A stretch of 64,000 nucleotides of DNA from Asterias amurensis (taxonomy: Eukaryota; Echinodermata; Asteroidea; Forcipulatida; Asteriidae): positions 15,439,349 through 15,503,348 of the forward strand of contig NC_092651.1 in assembly GCF_032118995.1 (NCBI RefSeq), given 5' to 3'. Below are positions 19,963 to 32,639 of this stretch, piece after piece (within the stretch, counting starts at the first letter, position 1; the number at the start of each line of letters is the position of its first letter). Made by a program: the position numbers and the translations under genes. The notes below the pieces were generated by a model. It had not been told where the DNA came from. It saw only the letters and a program-made list of their open reading frames with translations, and did not search any database.

Positions 19963-22900
19963 TTAACAGAAGGTAAACTCACTTTCCATAGAGCTCTCTT
20001 GCACGTAGCGGTCAAACCCTAGTCTAGAAAGGTCAATTGTACGATAACCCCCAAAGAGAATCAACTCGGAGAGCCCTCTAGCGGCAGCTGAGGAATGCAT
20101 TATACCGTGGCCGCTAAAGGCCGTTGCCATGTAGAGATTGGTGAAGGCTGGATGGCCGCCGATGATAGCGTTGCTGTCTACGGAGTTCATCTCGTAACCA
20201 GAACGGACAGCATTCGTAATCTGTGGTAAAAAAAATCAAGAGGCGTGTAAAACAATGTAAAACCAATACCATAACAAATAGCACCACGAGCAAGGACAGA
20301 ATAACAGGAGTCACTTTTTCCTAGGAGAAGCTGTCGCAAGAGACAAAGTATCCCTAAAACACGGACCAGGCAAATCTGTCGTGCGTATAGAATGCTCGGG
20401 GAGATATGGTTTCGGATTTCATGTCTGAATCTTGACAATGGCATACTAGACATACATGTACTAGCCCACTGTAAAAATGCTACTGTCTGATTACATGTGT
20501 ACCCGACGCAAAGCATCAATAACCCTGCCCCAAAAATGTGCATCCCTCCAGCTAGGCCACGCCCATGTTTCTCTCAGGTATATGGTCTCACAGATAACGG
20601 TTAAAGAAGACTCGATTTATAACACTGACAATGACAATAGTGGTGATCAAAATCCTACCTTCACTTCTTTAAATGACGGTACACGATGAGCTAGCTCAGG
20701 CAAGATGGTGTTATAGAAGAAATCATAATCAACCTCGTTGCTCCATGTTGGAATCGTCTAAAATACAAATAACCATGGGTTATAATATCAAGCCTTATTT
20801 TGAACCAAATCATTCAACATAACTTGACTATTTATCCTTCAGGAGTGAGAGTCAGTGTAGACAAAACAGTCTGAAAAGGGATCCAGATCTCAGGAGGTAC
20901 ATTGAAATAATTGCATTCCACCCTTAGGTCACTATAGAGTTATATACCGCAAGGGTCTTTTGGAAACAGTACCCTCAGCACTAGAGAAGTAGATTAAATA
21001 GCCCACAGCATTTAACTTGGAGAAAAACACCACATCTTCGTTCTTAAAGGGATCAAGATCTTCCTAACTTTATATCCACTTTTTTTGGTACTGGAGTTAG
21101 ATATTACAAAGAGCTTTTGTGAACGGTATCCTCGGCACTTTAGAGAAGTAGATTCAAGAGCCCAACGCCTTCAATTGGAGAATTCAAAAAGTTTGAAATT
21201 TCTCATAATTGTTGTTTGCTTAGTTAATATTTGATCATCAGTTTAAAGTGTTCCCCTCGGCTTGGGGCAGGGGCAAAAAGATCATTTCAGAATGTCCTAA
21301 GAGCGCTTACATTCTTTGAGTGCCGAAAAATGGCTCAAACACCCTCATTGAAACCAACATTTTAGACATTTCTCCCGTTATACATTGTGAATTGAGTTAC
21401 CTCAACCATACAACATTTAACCCTAAGGAGAACCCCTCGTCAACAGCAACATCAATTTTAATTCAGAACTAGAGTGCCATTTCAGTCAAACATCTTCTTC
21501 CTAATTCCTGCAACCTACCCCTTTCTTTGGGCCACGACAGACTTTGTAGTGACCAGGCTTCGAGTCCGGCCTGAAGTAGGTCCCGTGAGTGTCGATGACG
21601 AAGGGTACCGTGTCCATAGGGGCAGGGCCGCCCGGGGCATGGATGCTGAAGTGATGTCGAACTGCAGCTTCGGTAAATATTGGTGGGTGTAAGAGACTAC
21701 CTACTGGACCCTCCCCTACCCCGAGCAGCCTCGCCAAGCCCTTGGTAGCTAGTCCGGCAGTCAGCACGACGGCCGAGCTCTGTATCTCAACGGTATCACC
21801 CTTGGGGCGGTCTGCAAGCTGAACCTGCAAATTAAAAGAGTCAAGACAGTATAGGCCTATGCTATGCCAATATCGACACCCACCTGAATCAAAACAAGGG
21901 CCAAATTTCGATGAGCTGCTTACTCAGAAAATATTGCAGTAAAACCCCGGGGTACTCTTAAAACGGGCAACCGGAATTACCTCCATGGGATAGGGATATA
22001 GTGTGGAAGTGCGCCGTAGTAACCGTGGGGTAAAACAAGACACAGCCCCCCCCGGAAGGTATTCCACAGGGATAAGAGATTCAGTGTCAGTGTGAAAAGG
22101 GCTTTTGACGTTGGTGCACGGGGTCGCTGTCTGTCATTTATGAAGAAATATCAAACAAGAGATGGCAGTGACGTGATCTGTCGCAGAATGTGATGAAGCG
22201 TTGGTCCGTTGTGTCCCTCACCGTCCAAGACTCCTGGAAGATGGTGCTATTGCTGGCTGACAAAGCTGGCCCTGCTATTTCTTCCTGCTAAGAATAAAAC
22301 TTCACATTTAAAAACTTACTTCCTCTTTACCAGGGCACACTGGTAAAGCTCGGAAAACATGGAAAAATCCTGCCTGACAAATAGGAAGACTGCAAAATAT
22401 AAGTTTTGAGCAACTTAAAACTAACAAATCTTGCAGATTAAAGATAAACCATCGTTAGAAAAATTATTTTATGACCTGGAATGGGGCTTCAACCAACTTG
22501 AAGGAAAGCAAGTTCAATTTGAGCCGCCATTTATACTGAGTGGGTACAAACTTTGGAGTGCAAAACATGCATAACGATGTGTGCGCTTTATACTAAACCA
22601 TGCGATGCTGTAAAAACTTTGGTAACTGACTTAGTCACTGGACACTAATGGTTATTACTCAAAATAATTGTTAGCAAAAAATTTACTTGGTAATGAGCAA
22701 TGGAGAGCTGTTTATGGTATAAAACATTGTGAGAAACGGCTCCCTCTGAAGGGTGAAGTAACGTAGTTTTTGTTATGAAGGGGAATTTTCTCACTAAAAT
22801 GGTCAAAGACTTCAGGCCTGGAGCCTTTTGAGGTATCTGAGAGCACACAAATTTGTGCAACTTCGATGACCGATTGAGTTCAAGTTTTCACAGATGCATA

Positions 22901-25900
22901 TTGTAGGGATACACCAAGTGGGAACACTCTTTGAAAATATTACCAAATATGTCCAGTGCCTTTCCTATACGCTGTAAATACAAAATTGAAAAGGAAGGAG
23001 GAAGAAGAAGAAAAGCCACCACTGGTGTTGTTCTAACACCTCCCTTCACACCAGGCATCAGTTGACTCTGCACAGAACACCTGACGTCACACCTCGAGGC
23101 TCGTGAGAATCCCCGTCCATAATAACCGTTCACCTACATTCACATGCAGACAGCCGAAAGAGCAGCTGCCAAACGTCACCCCGGACCAATCAAAACACAT
23201 ATCCAATGGAATAATGAAATCACTGGTTCTGAAAAGCAAGTACCTGTCTGTATCTTTAAGGATAAAGACAGGGTACCGGACTAACTCTGTACCTGAACCG
23301 ACTGGACGCGTCTATCAGCAGTTACACTATCATAATCAATGTCAGATTCGCCATTGATACCCTGGACGCCAAAGCCGGTCACTTGGCCATTGATGAAGCT
23401 ACAGCCTTGGGTCTTGGCTTTGCGTTGGAGGGCCTGCATAAAACTCCACAAATTTATCCAACCCTCATTTTTCGAACCTTTTTTGGGGGCAAAGAAGAAG
23501 TTAAGATTTGTGTTAAGTATGGTTGTTTTCCATCATCATCATAAATAAACAGGGGGGAAAGGAGAAAAAATGGTAAACAGTCAATTAGAATATCGGCACT
23601 GAAAATAAGAATATGTGAGCAAGGCCTACATTTTAAACACTCGTACATTGAAATGACTGGTGAAAAAGAACTTCAAGAATGGTCTAAATAATTTCAAAGC
23701 AGTTAACAAAGTACTGGGTAACACCAGTCCGGCTATAACAAAGCCTGGTTCATACTTCCGGCGAATGCTAATGTCATACGAATTTGGACGTCACAAAACT
23801 AATTCACAACAAAATAATTGACATCAGTAGAGCTGCACTCCTGCGAAACATTCGCTGCGACAAACAACCATGTGAATTCAACATTCAATTCACACTCGAA
23901 AGAAGTATGATTTGAGCTTAAAGTCTGTGAATAGTATTAACTCACCAAAAGATCCCAGAATGATATCATCTGTTTTGATCCATGGGAACTTCGACTTGAT
24001 CATGGCCGGTGTAAGCAGATCAATTTGAGCTCCTAGCTCCCTGCAGGAGAAAACGTTTTTTTTTATTACCATGATTGCTTCGTAAAAGTTGGGGAGGTAG
24101 TGCTTTGTTCTCTCCAAGGCAGATGGATGATACTCAAGCCTACATCCGTATGGAATGTAACCCTGTTTCAGCCCAGGAGTAGGTGGTTGGCCTTCAGGTC
24201 TTGCGTGTCTGGACACTTGCACAAACAATTATTTTAATCTATACCAGCTTGTTCATACCTTTGTAGTTTGTTGGCATTGACCATCTTCTCGGCGGAAGTT
24301 GGGTCAGAGGTCACAAAGAGGTAGCCTTGCTCTCGCCACCCAGGATCTGGTGTATCTTCGCCTTCAACTTGTAGATGTTCCTGTTTACAGGGAACCATAG
24401 ATATAACAGAGTGATACACTATTACACTCTACAATCGTCCGGGTCATAATTGACCTGGATCTAGGTTCACTGGTGTCTGACAATAGGGCTATAAATATTG
24501 GGTCAATTAACTGGGTCAGTATGTCAATATATATAGCTCTATGTGTCTGACCCATTAATGGGTCAGTTAACTGGGTCAGTATGTCCCGGAATCTGTTTCA
24601 AATTTGCCACAAAACGGGCCAAAATGTTGCAAAATCCGAGTTAAAATAACCACTTACCGGGTCAGCCTGACCCAGAAATGGATCAGGACTTCTTGAACGC
24701 TAGATGGCAGCAGACTTACCAGGTAAATCCACTGGCTATGTGGTGTGTGCTTACATAGGCCCTTTTCGGCTTCAGGTCCGTCCAGATTCGGCGGGTACAG
24801 GCTAGCTTGGCCCCGCGGTTGTTTTGACAATTTGCGCGTGCTTTTCGTATACGCACTCAGGCCTTCAGACTATAGAGAACGGAGCCTGAACCGAATCCGA
24901 GGCCGTTGATTCTACAAGGGCCTCAGAAATACGCAAAGAATGGCAATTTACCTGGCAAGGCAAGTCTGTTGCTAACTATTGTTCCAAAGTCTTTCATCAT
25001 TGTCTTTAAAAATATTTGATATTATCGGTGTTGAAGCTGGACTGAACAATAATCTGTCGACATTATGTACCTGAGCGTTTTTGACGAATTGTGAAGTGAA
25101 CAATGACATCAGAATATTCTCTGGAATTGTAAACTGCTGACGAATCCCTCCAAACGAGTGCATTGAAGCCGTTTCTGCAAACTTCAGTACAAAAAAAGGC
25201 AAAAATAAATAGTCAACAACATACACAAATACGTTGCGACGCCCTGCCTGTAGACCGAAAGCACATAAGTTTATAGTTAATTTATCATTAATTCTTAGCA
25301 AAACAGGTAAAACCCTATAAAGGTAGTGGACACTATTGGTAATTACTCAAAATAATTATTAGCATAAAACCTTACGTGGTAACGAGTAATGGGGAGCTGT
25401 TGATAGTATCAAAGATTGTGAGGAACAGTTCCCTCTAAAGTAACGTAGTTTTCGAGATAGAAGTATTTTTCCTCGAATTTGATTTCGAGACCTCAGAAAT
25501 AGATTTTGAGGTCTCGAAATCAAGCATCTGAAAGCACACAACTTCGTGTGACATGGGTGTTTTATCTTTTATTGTTATCTCACAACTTTGAGCAAATTTA
25601 GCTCAAATTTTCACAATTTTATGCATAGTATTGAGATACACTAAGGGAGAAGGCTGGTCTTTGATAATTACCAATAGTGTCCAGTGTCTTTAAGTTCTGT
25701 CCTCAGACAGGCCCGATTAACATGACCTATGACCCGATAGGCAGTATATGACTCTTAACTCGGAATCTCCAGTTAGAAAACACTTTACATAGGCTTGTGC
25801 ACAACAACACTGCGGTTTTACAGTGTAAACACAATTATCATTACAAAGCAAATTAAATTAATATGTGTTAATTTCTTTTGTGTCAAACTGTCTCCACAAC

Positions 25901-28834
25901 ATCTGGAAAAATTTTTTTTTTTTTTTTTCCTTTGTGTCAAACTGTCTCTTCAACATCTGGAAAGGCTATTACTAATTACCTTAAAGGCAAGCACAATTTA
26001 TGGGACTTAGGGCATTGCATGATGAGGTATCAATATAAATTTCTGGCTTGCGGTAACACCATGTGTGTTTCTACTTGCCATGTATAGTTTGTTCTTTAGA
26101 GAACTGTCTTGCTTTATATTCTACTACCGCGGAGTAGATTTTTCGTGTTTTTCTACACAATTTTTAGTTATTTCATCCCCTAAAATGGCGAGACATTGGG
26201 TATAGAATTAAAATAATAATAATAACTCTTTACACAGCGCATTTCACAATAACCGTATCAATGCGCTTTACAGTGCCCTGGTCATAGGGCCAATAACATC
26301 CCTTTTAATGTTTCTCAGTATACATACAACCTGGGCAACCTCCAAAGGCTTTTTCATTCACAATATCAACCTCTACCCTCGCAGGTACCCATTTGTACAC
26401 CTGGGTGAAGAGAAGCATTTATAGTAAAGTATCACACATGTGTCACGACCAGGATTCGAACCCTCACTCTGGTGACTTGGCACCAGAACTTGAATTTGAT
26501 GCTGTTAACCACTCGGGCATACTACTGAACTACAATAATTAGTTTGCGCAAATACGGCAGACAGAAAAGGATTTGAGGGTGCGGGAAAACCGCATGTATG
26601 CATGAACAGACCTCGTATATACTGCCTTTGACCGTGTGCAACCATATGGTGCAGCACAGGTCATCGTAACCATGGAGGTAGAAATTGTATAACAAATCAC
26701 TGTCAGCAATATTGCAAATCATCAATGGGACCAATGAGCCAAAGCTATTGAACAAAAGAATAATATCTGCAATGTGAGACAAATTTCCCAAAGCCTGCAA
26801 TACAGATAATAAGCTTGTTATATTTGCTGTATATAATTTATTTTAGAGTTCATGAGAAAGTACACGCAGAGGGCATGCTACAGAGTTTTGAAGACACGTA
26901 GACATATAAAAACTGTTTTTAATTCATTGCCAAACTACGTTTCAATTTCGCGAATCTAAACCCGAATTCCTATTGGAGGCGCAATGGTATAAAAGACAAA
27001 CCAAATACCATATGAATCTGCTTGAAAGACAGTTTTTGGTAGCAGGGTTTTGGTGGTGGAAAAATCCCAAAAGCATGCATTTGTATTATCAAATCATTGT
27101 TTTGCCATGACATGAATCCCTACTCACTGTGATAAAAACACCCATTATAAAAACACCCTTGTTGCACAACAGTTCTGTGCGTCTTCAGATGCATAATAAA
27201 AGTATTTTATCATTTGAGTGAGAAATTACTGCAGTGGGAGCTGTTTCTCACAATGTTTCATACTACCAACATCTCTCCATTGCTCGTTACCAAGTAAGTT
27301 TGTATGCTAACAATTATTTTGAGTATTAATAACCAATATTCTCCAGTTCCTTTAGAGGATGTGTAGAGGTCACCATAATTATTGAGATAATGGTATGAGC
27401 TTCTGGCTACTTTCTCATGAGCAGTACCGTAGCTGAGACCATAAAGAAAGGACCCCTTTCTCTATGCTGAGACCTTGACACGTAGAACCTTGAGGTCATA
27501 CCTAAGAATGTGTGGTGGCTTCACTTCACTGTCATAGTTTGCTGTTTGCCTGAGGCCTTGGGTTAAGGTTGCTCAATAGCAGGCAAAACAAGTTGTCTGA
27601 TCGCTTATGAAAAGTATTCCGAGGTGATGTGAAAAGAAGGTGCAGAAAGGCTGTATGCCACTATGGGTCTTTCTAGCTTGCAACTTCGGTTCAATATAGG
27701 CCTACTTAGACACAAATATCGGACATAAAAAAAAATTAATGTTCCATATCAAAAAATCTTAAATCCTAAACAATTTGCTGGCAGCCACCGGTTTCCAGAG
27801 TGTTGTGCTCATTGAGCTTAATTCTGGTTGGGAAATTTTTTAATTGCCCCAAAAAATTATGGGGAACAAGTTACACGTCCTACAAAATAACAGCTAAAGT
27901 GAATCAATATTAAATGGTAGTTCCAACTGGTGGCTGAGTCTACAGGCGGGCCCTACCCGATTGGTGTAACAAATTATTGTGTAACTCTTTGGGCGAGTTC
28001 GGGGGAAAATGTTGTAAAATTAGACTAAGTGTCAGTGAGCCTTGAATCATTGAGCTATACAAAGCAAATTGAAGAAAAGTATCCTATACCAACCACTTTT
28101 TCATTCGTTATGAAATAAAATAGTATCTATAATTTATACTCAAAAAGAGATTTTGGGGGGCAAAAATACATGAAAAGGGGTGGCAGGATGCGGACAGTTC
28201 TGTCCGTATCCTGCCACCACCTTTTCACATATTTTTACGAAAAAGGAATAGTCTCTTTTAGGTAAATTAAATCACATTTCATTTCATAGCGATTGAGAAA
28301 ACGTGGTGGCAGAATACGGACACTTTTCCCATTATAAGACCATGGAGGAAGAATAAGACTAAACTCACATTCTGGGAGAAAAAAACCTACTTGAAATGGG
28401 CGTTGTCGACAAACATTTCTCAGTCTTGCTTTAAAAAAAACTTACAATACAAAGTGTGAAATAAGACTCTATGGCAAACTCACCGTGGTATCTCCTTCAA
28501 CAAGAACGATCCTCAGTGGAGGTTGTCCGGGAAGCCGTCTTTCCGCGTCCAACCTCCCCAGGAAATAAGCCACATTGGCCCCGATGATTCCGCTCCCAAC
28601 TACCACAATGTCTGCCTCTGTCGGTACCTGTTGTTTCGGGTAGCTTTGCCCTTCATTCCCCGGTGCTGACGATGTCATCCATAAGGGTCTCTCCGTATGG
28701 ACCGGTCTAGATCCACCATCCGTACACCACAACCATCCATACCCAACTCTACGTTTTGTGAGATTGTAAGAACTTGACAGAATTCTACGGATGTTCCGGG
28801 AAACTACTTGTGAGGCCATCAGCAATTCATGCAA
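19963..28834 (-). CDS. FOXRED1-like mitochondrial FAD-dependent oxidoreductase, 8 exons
   Basis: Exons in transcript order: 28834-28484, 25181-25071, 24380-24259, 24040-23946, 23477-23293, 21824-21519, 20757-20659 and 20220-19963 (TAA). They splice in matching phases to 508 residues; human FOXRED1 has 486. A basic, Ser/Arg-rich leader (MASQVVSRNIRRILSSSYNL) suggests mitochondrial import. The FAD-binding Rossmann motif ADIVVVGSGIIGANVAYFLG is near residue 74. Other family blocks are SFGGIRQQFTIPEN, FPWIKTDDIILGSFGSKNEGW and NLYMATAFSGHG. FOXRED1 assists assembly of respiratory complex I; related enzymes oxidise N-methyl amino acids. Two family blocks are eroded: the PRKR segment reads TEAAVRHH, and SGHGxQQAP reads SGHGIMHSS. 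It may therefore be a diverged paralogue. Two in-frame ATGs (residues 1 and 7) compete as start. Confidence 0.88.
22631..22964. mobile_element. MITE, family A (opposite orientation)
   Basis: Starts TTAGTCACTGGACACTAATG and ends TGTCCAGTGCCTTTCC. The central hairpin is GACTTCAGGCCTGGAGCC. Lies in the FOXRED1-like intron 21825-23292. Confidence 0.75.
24068..24200. mobile_element. SINE body fragment (80-bp-array relative)
   Basis: Contains GATGGATGATACTCAAGCCTACATCC and CCCTGTTTCAGCCCAGGAG, the same unit found tandemly amplified at 39771-40168. It lies in the short FOXRED1-like intron between 24041 and 24258, so nearly the whole intron is this insertion. Confidence 0.65.
25318..25693. mobile_element. 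MITE, family A
   Basis: Full-length copy, ends AAGGTAGTGGACACTATTGG and ACCAATAGTGTCCAGTGTCT, with the TTTCGAGACCTCAGAAATAG hairpin centre. In the 3.3-kb FOXRED1-like intron 25182-28483. Confidence 0.85.
26205..26520 (-). mobile_element. tRNA-derived SINE with class II (Leu/Ser-type) tRNA head
   Basis: On the minus strand the head (26520-26441) reads ATGCCCGAGTGGTTAACAGC, then a long variable-arm region, then GGGTTCGAATCCTGGTCGTG, i.e. A and B boxes of a class II tRNA. A body of about 200 bases with GCGCTTTACAG-like text follows. The element ends in a (TTATTATTATT) tail. This is the most complete copy of the family; diverged fragments lie near 49770-49900, 51030-51090 and 39598-39725. Confidence 0.7.
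27135..27357. mobile_element. MITE, family A, truncated
   Basis: Only the right two-thirds are present: AACACCCTTGTTGCACAAC through CACAATGTTTCATACTACC to CTCCAGTTCCTTTAG. Left end missing. Confidence 0.65.
28060..28330. repeat. Palindromic repeat with TGGCAGGATRCGGA motif
   Basis: GGTGGCAGGATGCGGACAG is followed by its inverse CTGTCCGTATCCTGCCACC, with a third copy near 28300. The same motif and flanks appear at about 16620-17045 in the BRCA2 spacer. A non-coding dispersed palindromic element in the FOXRED1-like first intron. Confidence 0.55.
28484..28834 (-). CDS. FOXRED1-like exon 1: transit peptide and FAD-binding Rossmann motif
   Basis: 117 codons from the first ATG to donor GTGAGT (28483) in phase 0. 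About 70 residues of positively charged, Ser-rich leader precede the beta-alpha-beta dinucleotide fold with GSGIIG (GxGxxG). The exon closes with IVLVEGDTT, where the acidic residue at the end of beta-2 binds the FAD ribose. The next exon resumes FAETASMHSFGGIRQQF, aligning directly with human YTQASTVLSVGGVRQQF, so no exon is missing across the 3.3-kb intron. Confidence 0.9.
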
Positions 28835-29021
28835 TTAGACTACCGTTTTTCTGGGTGTGAGTATTCAAAATGGGTGAAGAAAAATAAATGCACGTGCGCC
28901 TGCAAATGAACAAGGAACGAAACTACTACGAGGTCATGCTACCTTGCTCAGCTAGCCGGAAAACCATAATTATACGGTTACGTCATGCCACGTGTGCGCA
29001 CGCGCAGCAAGCGAAAGTATG

Positions 29022-30010
29022 TCGGTTCTAGCCATTGATCTCCATTATACTGACTGGATAGGACATTGCGCTATGTTGCGTGCATAAACACGCGGCCGAA
29101 CAATGGCGGCGCAATTCCTTCAAACGGGTAAATTAATGTGCACTTGGTCGGGTTTGAGTCTGTCAGTTGAAGTTGTAAATTAAGAATAGAAAAGAGGGGA
29201 AAACATGACGATCGATAGTTTGATGAGTTTGAAAAAGTTTCTGATTGAAATGCGAATAAAGCAAACTAATAATACTTTACAGTATAATGGAGATTAGCCT
29301 TGCTCAAGGCAGTCGCATTCGCTCCGAAAAGACGCAGCTGTAAACCCACCCGCCGTATACCCTGTGCATGGTGTGTGCGATCACACCGAATGACCCACCC
29401 GTATACACACTGTCACATCGCACGAATACTGTTCACACAAGTCATCGCACTCGTACACCACTAACCGCATGCGGAGGCCGTCAGGCCGACAGCCTTGTCG
29501 GGTCTGTATCTTCCCGTTTTAATATGTTGTATTGAAAAAATTCCAATAGTGGACGAAATTGGGGGGGCTCTAGGATATGCTAGTATGCAGCTCATGAATA
29601 TGTATATCGTTCGTCAGACCTATCAGACAACACAGAATGTGAGGCAAATGAATTATTCATTTTGACGTCCAATCACGCACTTATCACGACCTTTGGACCC
29701 TATCATGCGTCCGTGGTGGTGGTGTGTGAGGTAAACATGTCTCGTCTTTCGCGGGCATTATGGTAAATGAGCTGACCGTGGGAACTCTTCGCTTATTATA
29801 GTAATGAGGTCAGTGGCTTGAACACAGATCCTACAAGGCTGTCGGCCTGACGGCCTCCGCATGGGATGCGGATAGTGTACGGGGGCATCGTGTCGTGTGA
29901 TGTTACGCACAGTGAATACGGGTGGGTTTTTATACAGCGGCGGTCTTTTTTCGGAGTGAATAATTCGACTGCCTTGAGCAAGGCTAAATGGAGATCAATG
30001 GTTCTAGCAC
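29022..30010. repeat. Large inverted repeat (~1 kb) upstream of the FOXRED1-like gene
   Basis: Left-arm blocks GTTCTAGCCATTGATCTCCA (29024), GCCTTGCTCAAGGCAGTCG (29297) and GCATGCGGAGGCCGTCAGGC (29468) recur inverted on the right as GCCTGACGGCCTCCGCATG (about 29842), CGACTGCCTTGAGCAAGGC (about 29968) and TGGAGATCAATGGTTCTAGC (about 29990). The arms are about 200 bases of matched blocks around a 300-base centre. It is consistent with a non-autonomous DNA transposon with long terminal inverted repeats. Confidence 0.7.
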
Positions 30011-31097
30011 TGCTGGGTCGACTGGACACTTTTGCTTATAATTGTCAAAGACAAGCATTCACGCTCGCGTATATCCCAACATATGCGTAAAATAACAAAC
30101 CTGTGCAATTTTAAATTCCGTTGGTCATCAAAGATGCAAGACAATAATGAAAAAAGAAACACCCTTGTTGGAGGAATGTTGTGTGCTCATGCCTAATAAA
30201 AGGCCTCAGGTCTGAAAAAAAGATGTCCTGCCGCAATGCTGTCCTGCCTGACTGGACTACGCCCTAAAACCTAAATACCTCTTCCTTGCTATTTGCATAA
30301 AACACTGCATCTCTATCAAAACCTAAACCCATTAGAATAAACTTACGCAAGTAACACAGCCTTGCTAACTAGAACTCATTAAACTTCGACTGAAAGAAGC
30401 TATGGCCCCTATTGTACTTCACATTCCAAATGTCTATTATGTGTTTCAGCTGAACGAACAAAACCAAAACTATGTTGCTAAACAGTATTCCAAATTACTT
30501 CTGGTACTGATGGAATTCAAGCTATTTACAGTAAATTACAATTAACACGAATACATCATGACATCACAATTCATTATCGAACAAGCTAATAGGAATGGAA
30601 GCCTGTGAGGAAAGTGGTAAATTAAATTATGCGAATTGACATGGATAAATATGGTGGTAATAAGATTATGTGATTGTATATAAACATAGAGGAAGGGCTC
30701 TGTCCTTCCTCTATGATATAAAGAAGTAAATTAATTTGGTACCTTCTTGGCAACTCACTGGAAGTGGGAACCTCATTGACCCGGAGTTTTCTCCAGTCAA
30801 AGAGTGCATTTATAATTATAATAATTGTAAATGGTCTGGTACCTTCTTTGCGAATTGGCCGCAAAGTGTATTTATAATTGGAACTGGTATACTTCTTTAT
30901 GAGTGGATATCACTGGATGGAATTAAATAAAGGAAAATCCCTTATTAATAATTGGCGTTTTACCACTGAATTCAGAGTACGGAAGAAATTAACTCTTGGC
31001 AGAGTTCACTACAACAACAAATCCTTGTGTCTGTGTATATTTATCAGGGGGTAATGACATTACAATACATTATCAAAAACAAACCTGTAAATACATT

Positions 31098-31482
31098 TTA
31101 AAGGCAGTGGACATTATTGGTAATTACTCAAAATAATTATTAGCATAAAACCTTACTTGGTAACAAGTAATGGGAAGAGGTTGATAGTAAAAAAAAACAT
31201 TGTGAGAAACGGCTCCCTCTGAAGTGACGTAGTTTTCGAGAAAGAAGTGAATTTCCACGAATTTGATTTCGAGACCTCAGATTTAGAATTTGAGGTCTCG
31301 AAATCGAGCATCTGAAAGCACACAACTTCGTGTGACTAGTGTTTTTTCTTTCATTATCTCGCAACTTCGACGACAGATTGAGCTCAAATTTTCTCAGGCT
31401 TGTTATTTTATGCATATGTTGAGATACACCAAGTGAGAAGACTGATCTATGACAATTACCAATTGTGTCCACTGTCTTTAAA
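31098..31482. mobile_element. MITE, family A
   Basis: Full-length copy; ends TTAAAGGCAGTGGACATTAT and AATTGTGTCCACTGTCTTTA. The hairpin centre GAGACCTCAGATTTAGAATT...GAGGTCTCGAAATC is nearly perfect. Confidence 0.88.
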
Positions 31483-31496
31483 AACAGCTATTAAAA

Positions 31497-31679
31497 AACT
31501 GTATGCTTCTTTTTTTTAAAGGGCTGGGGCACCAATGCATTTTGTCCTTTGTAAAGGGCATCCTATGAGGAAATAAATTTAGTACATTTCTACTAAGAGC
31601 ATTTCAAGGGCACCAAGGCAAAAACCAGAGGGGCAATGAAGGCAATCGCCTTCGTTGCCTCCGTGAAGCATCAGGCCTG
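31497..31679. mobile_element. Short repeat with CAGGCCTG end, copy 3
   Basis: Contains GGGGCACCAATGCATTTTGT and GAGGCAATCGCC-like blocks and ends CATCAGGCCTG. The left end is degraded; it directly follows the family A MITE. Confidence 0.65.
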
Positions 31680-31990
31680 AGCTAAAAATACTCAAACTAT
31701 TGACACACATAACTAAATATTATTACAAACACATCAACATAATAACATTCTCCCTTGAGAAACATGTTTTTTATTCATACCCAAGGCAATCATTAGTAAT
31801 CATTTTTAGTAAATTTATTTTTTACAAAATATAAATATTTGATAGTGGATATTGTGTGTATTGTATTTGATATGAAACGGGCAACACCAAGACAGAATTA
31901 TTAATCAACTAAACGCAATATTCAATATGAATTTTCACTGTCTCTGACTAAACCTCCAGAGAAATATGTCTGTCTGGGTTGAGGAAATAA

Positions 31991-32119
31991 GGCCGTGTCC
32001 GAAACGACGACTTCGGCTACAGCTACGTCTAGATCAGCGCGTCTACCAGTGTTGAAGAATAGTCAGACGCGCGCGATCTAGCCGTAGCTGTAGCCGAAGT
32101 CGCCATTTCGGACACGGCC
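31991..32119. mobile_element. Palindromic MITE with 3-bp TAA flanks (Harbinger-like)
   Basis: Arms GGCCGTGTCCGAAACGACGA and, inverted, CGCCATTTCGGACACGGCC run for about 45 bases each. TAA lies directly on both sides, the size and type of target duplication used by PIF/Harbinger elements. A diverged relative lies at about 48459-48599. Confidence 0.75.
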
Positions 32120-32329
32120 TAACTCTTGGCAAACTAATCTGATGCTTCAATTTGATTGGCGCAATCAAAATAAGCTCCATATATTAAGCATGCATGAAAT
32201 ACTTCTGAATTAGCCGGCAAAGCATTCAAATGGAAACATCATACCAACGAACTTTTTGTAGAGAAGACAATGAAGAAGTTTCAGTTTTAGACGTGGGAAA
32301 AAAACAAATAAGGAAAACCCTTTCAGCTA

Positions 32330-32501
32330 GGGCCCAATTTCATAGAGCTGCTTAAGCACACAAAAAAGTAGCTAAGCACAACAAAGTTAAGCTTACCAGA
32401 ATAAGGTTACCAGCCAAACCACCATGTCACATGTACAATTTGTCACTGGTACCCTGCTCATGCTCTATTTTTTGTTTAAGCAGCTCTATGAAATTTGGAC
32501 C
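32330..32501. mobile_element. Palindromic MITE, family B
   Basis: Ends GGGCCCAATTTCATAGAGCT and CAGCTCTATGAAATTTGGAC, with internal GCTTACCAGAATAAGGTTAC. Immediately followed by a poly-C tract. Confidence 0.75.
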
Positions 32502-32519
32502 AGGTATAGGGACTTGACC

Positions 32520-32541
32520 ACCCCCCCCCCCCCCCCCCCCC
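32520..32541. repeat. Poly-C homopolymer tract
   Basis: An essentially uninterrupted run of about 21 C on the plus strand. Length in the assembly may be unreliable. Confidence 0.85.
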
Positions 32542-32639
32542 GCCCCCACACTATCCCCAAAATTTAAATTAAGTAGGGTTTGAAACTTTGCATGGTAGGA
32601 GTATAATCAGGGGAGGATGTGTAAATCTCTTTTGAGAAG

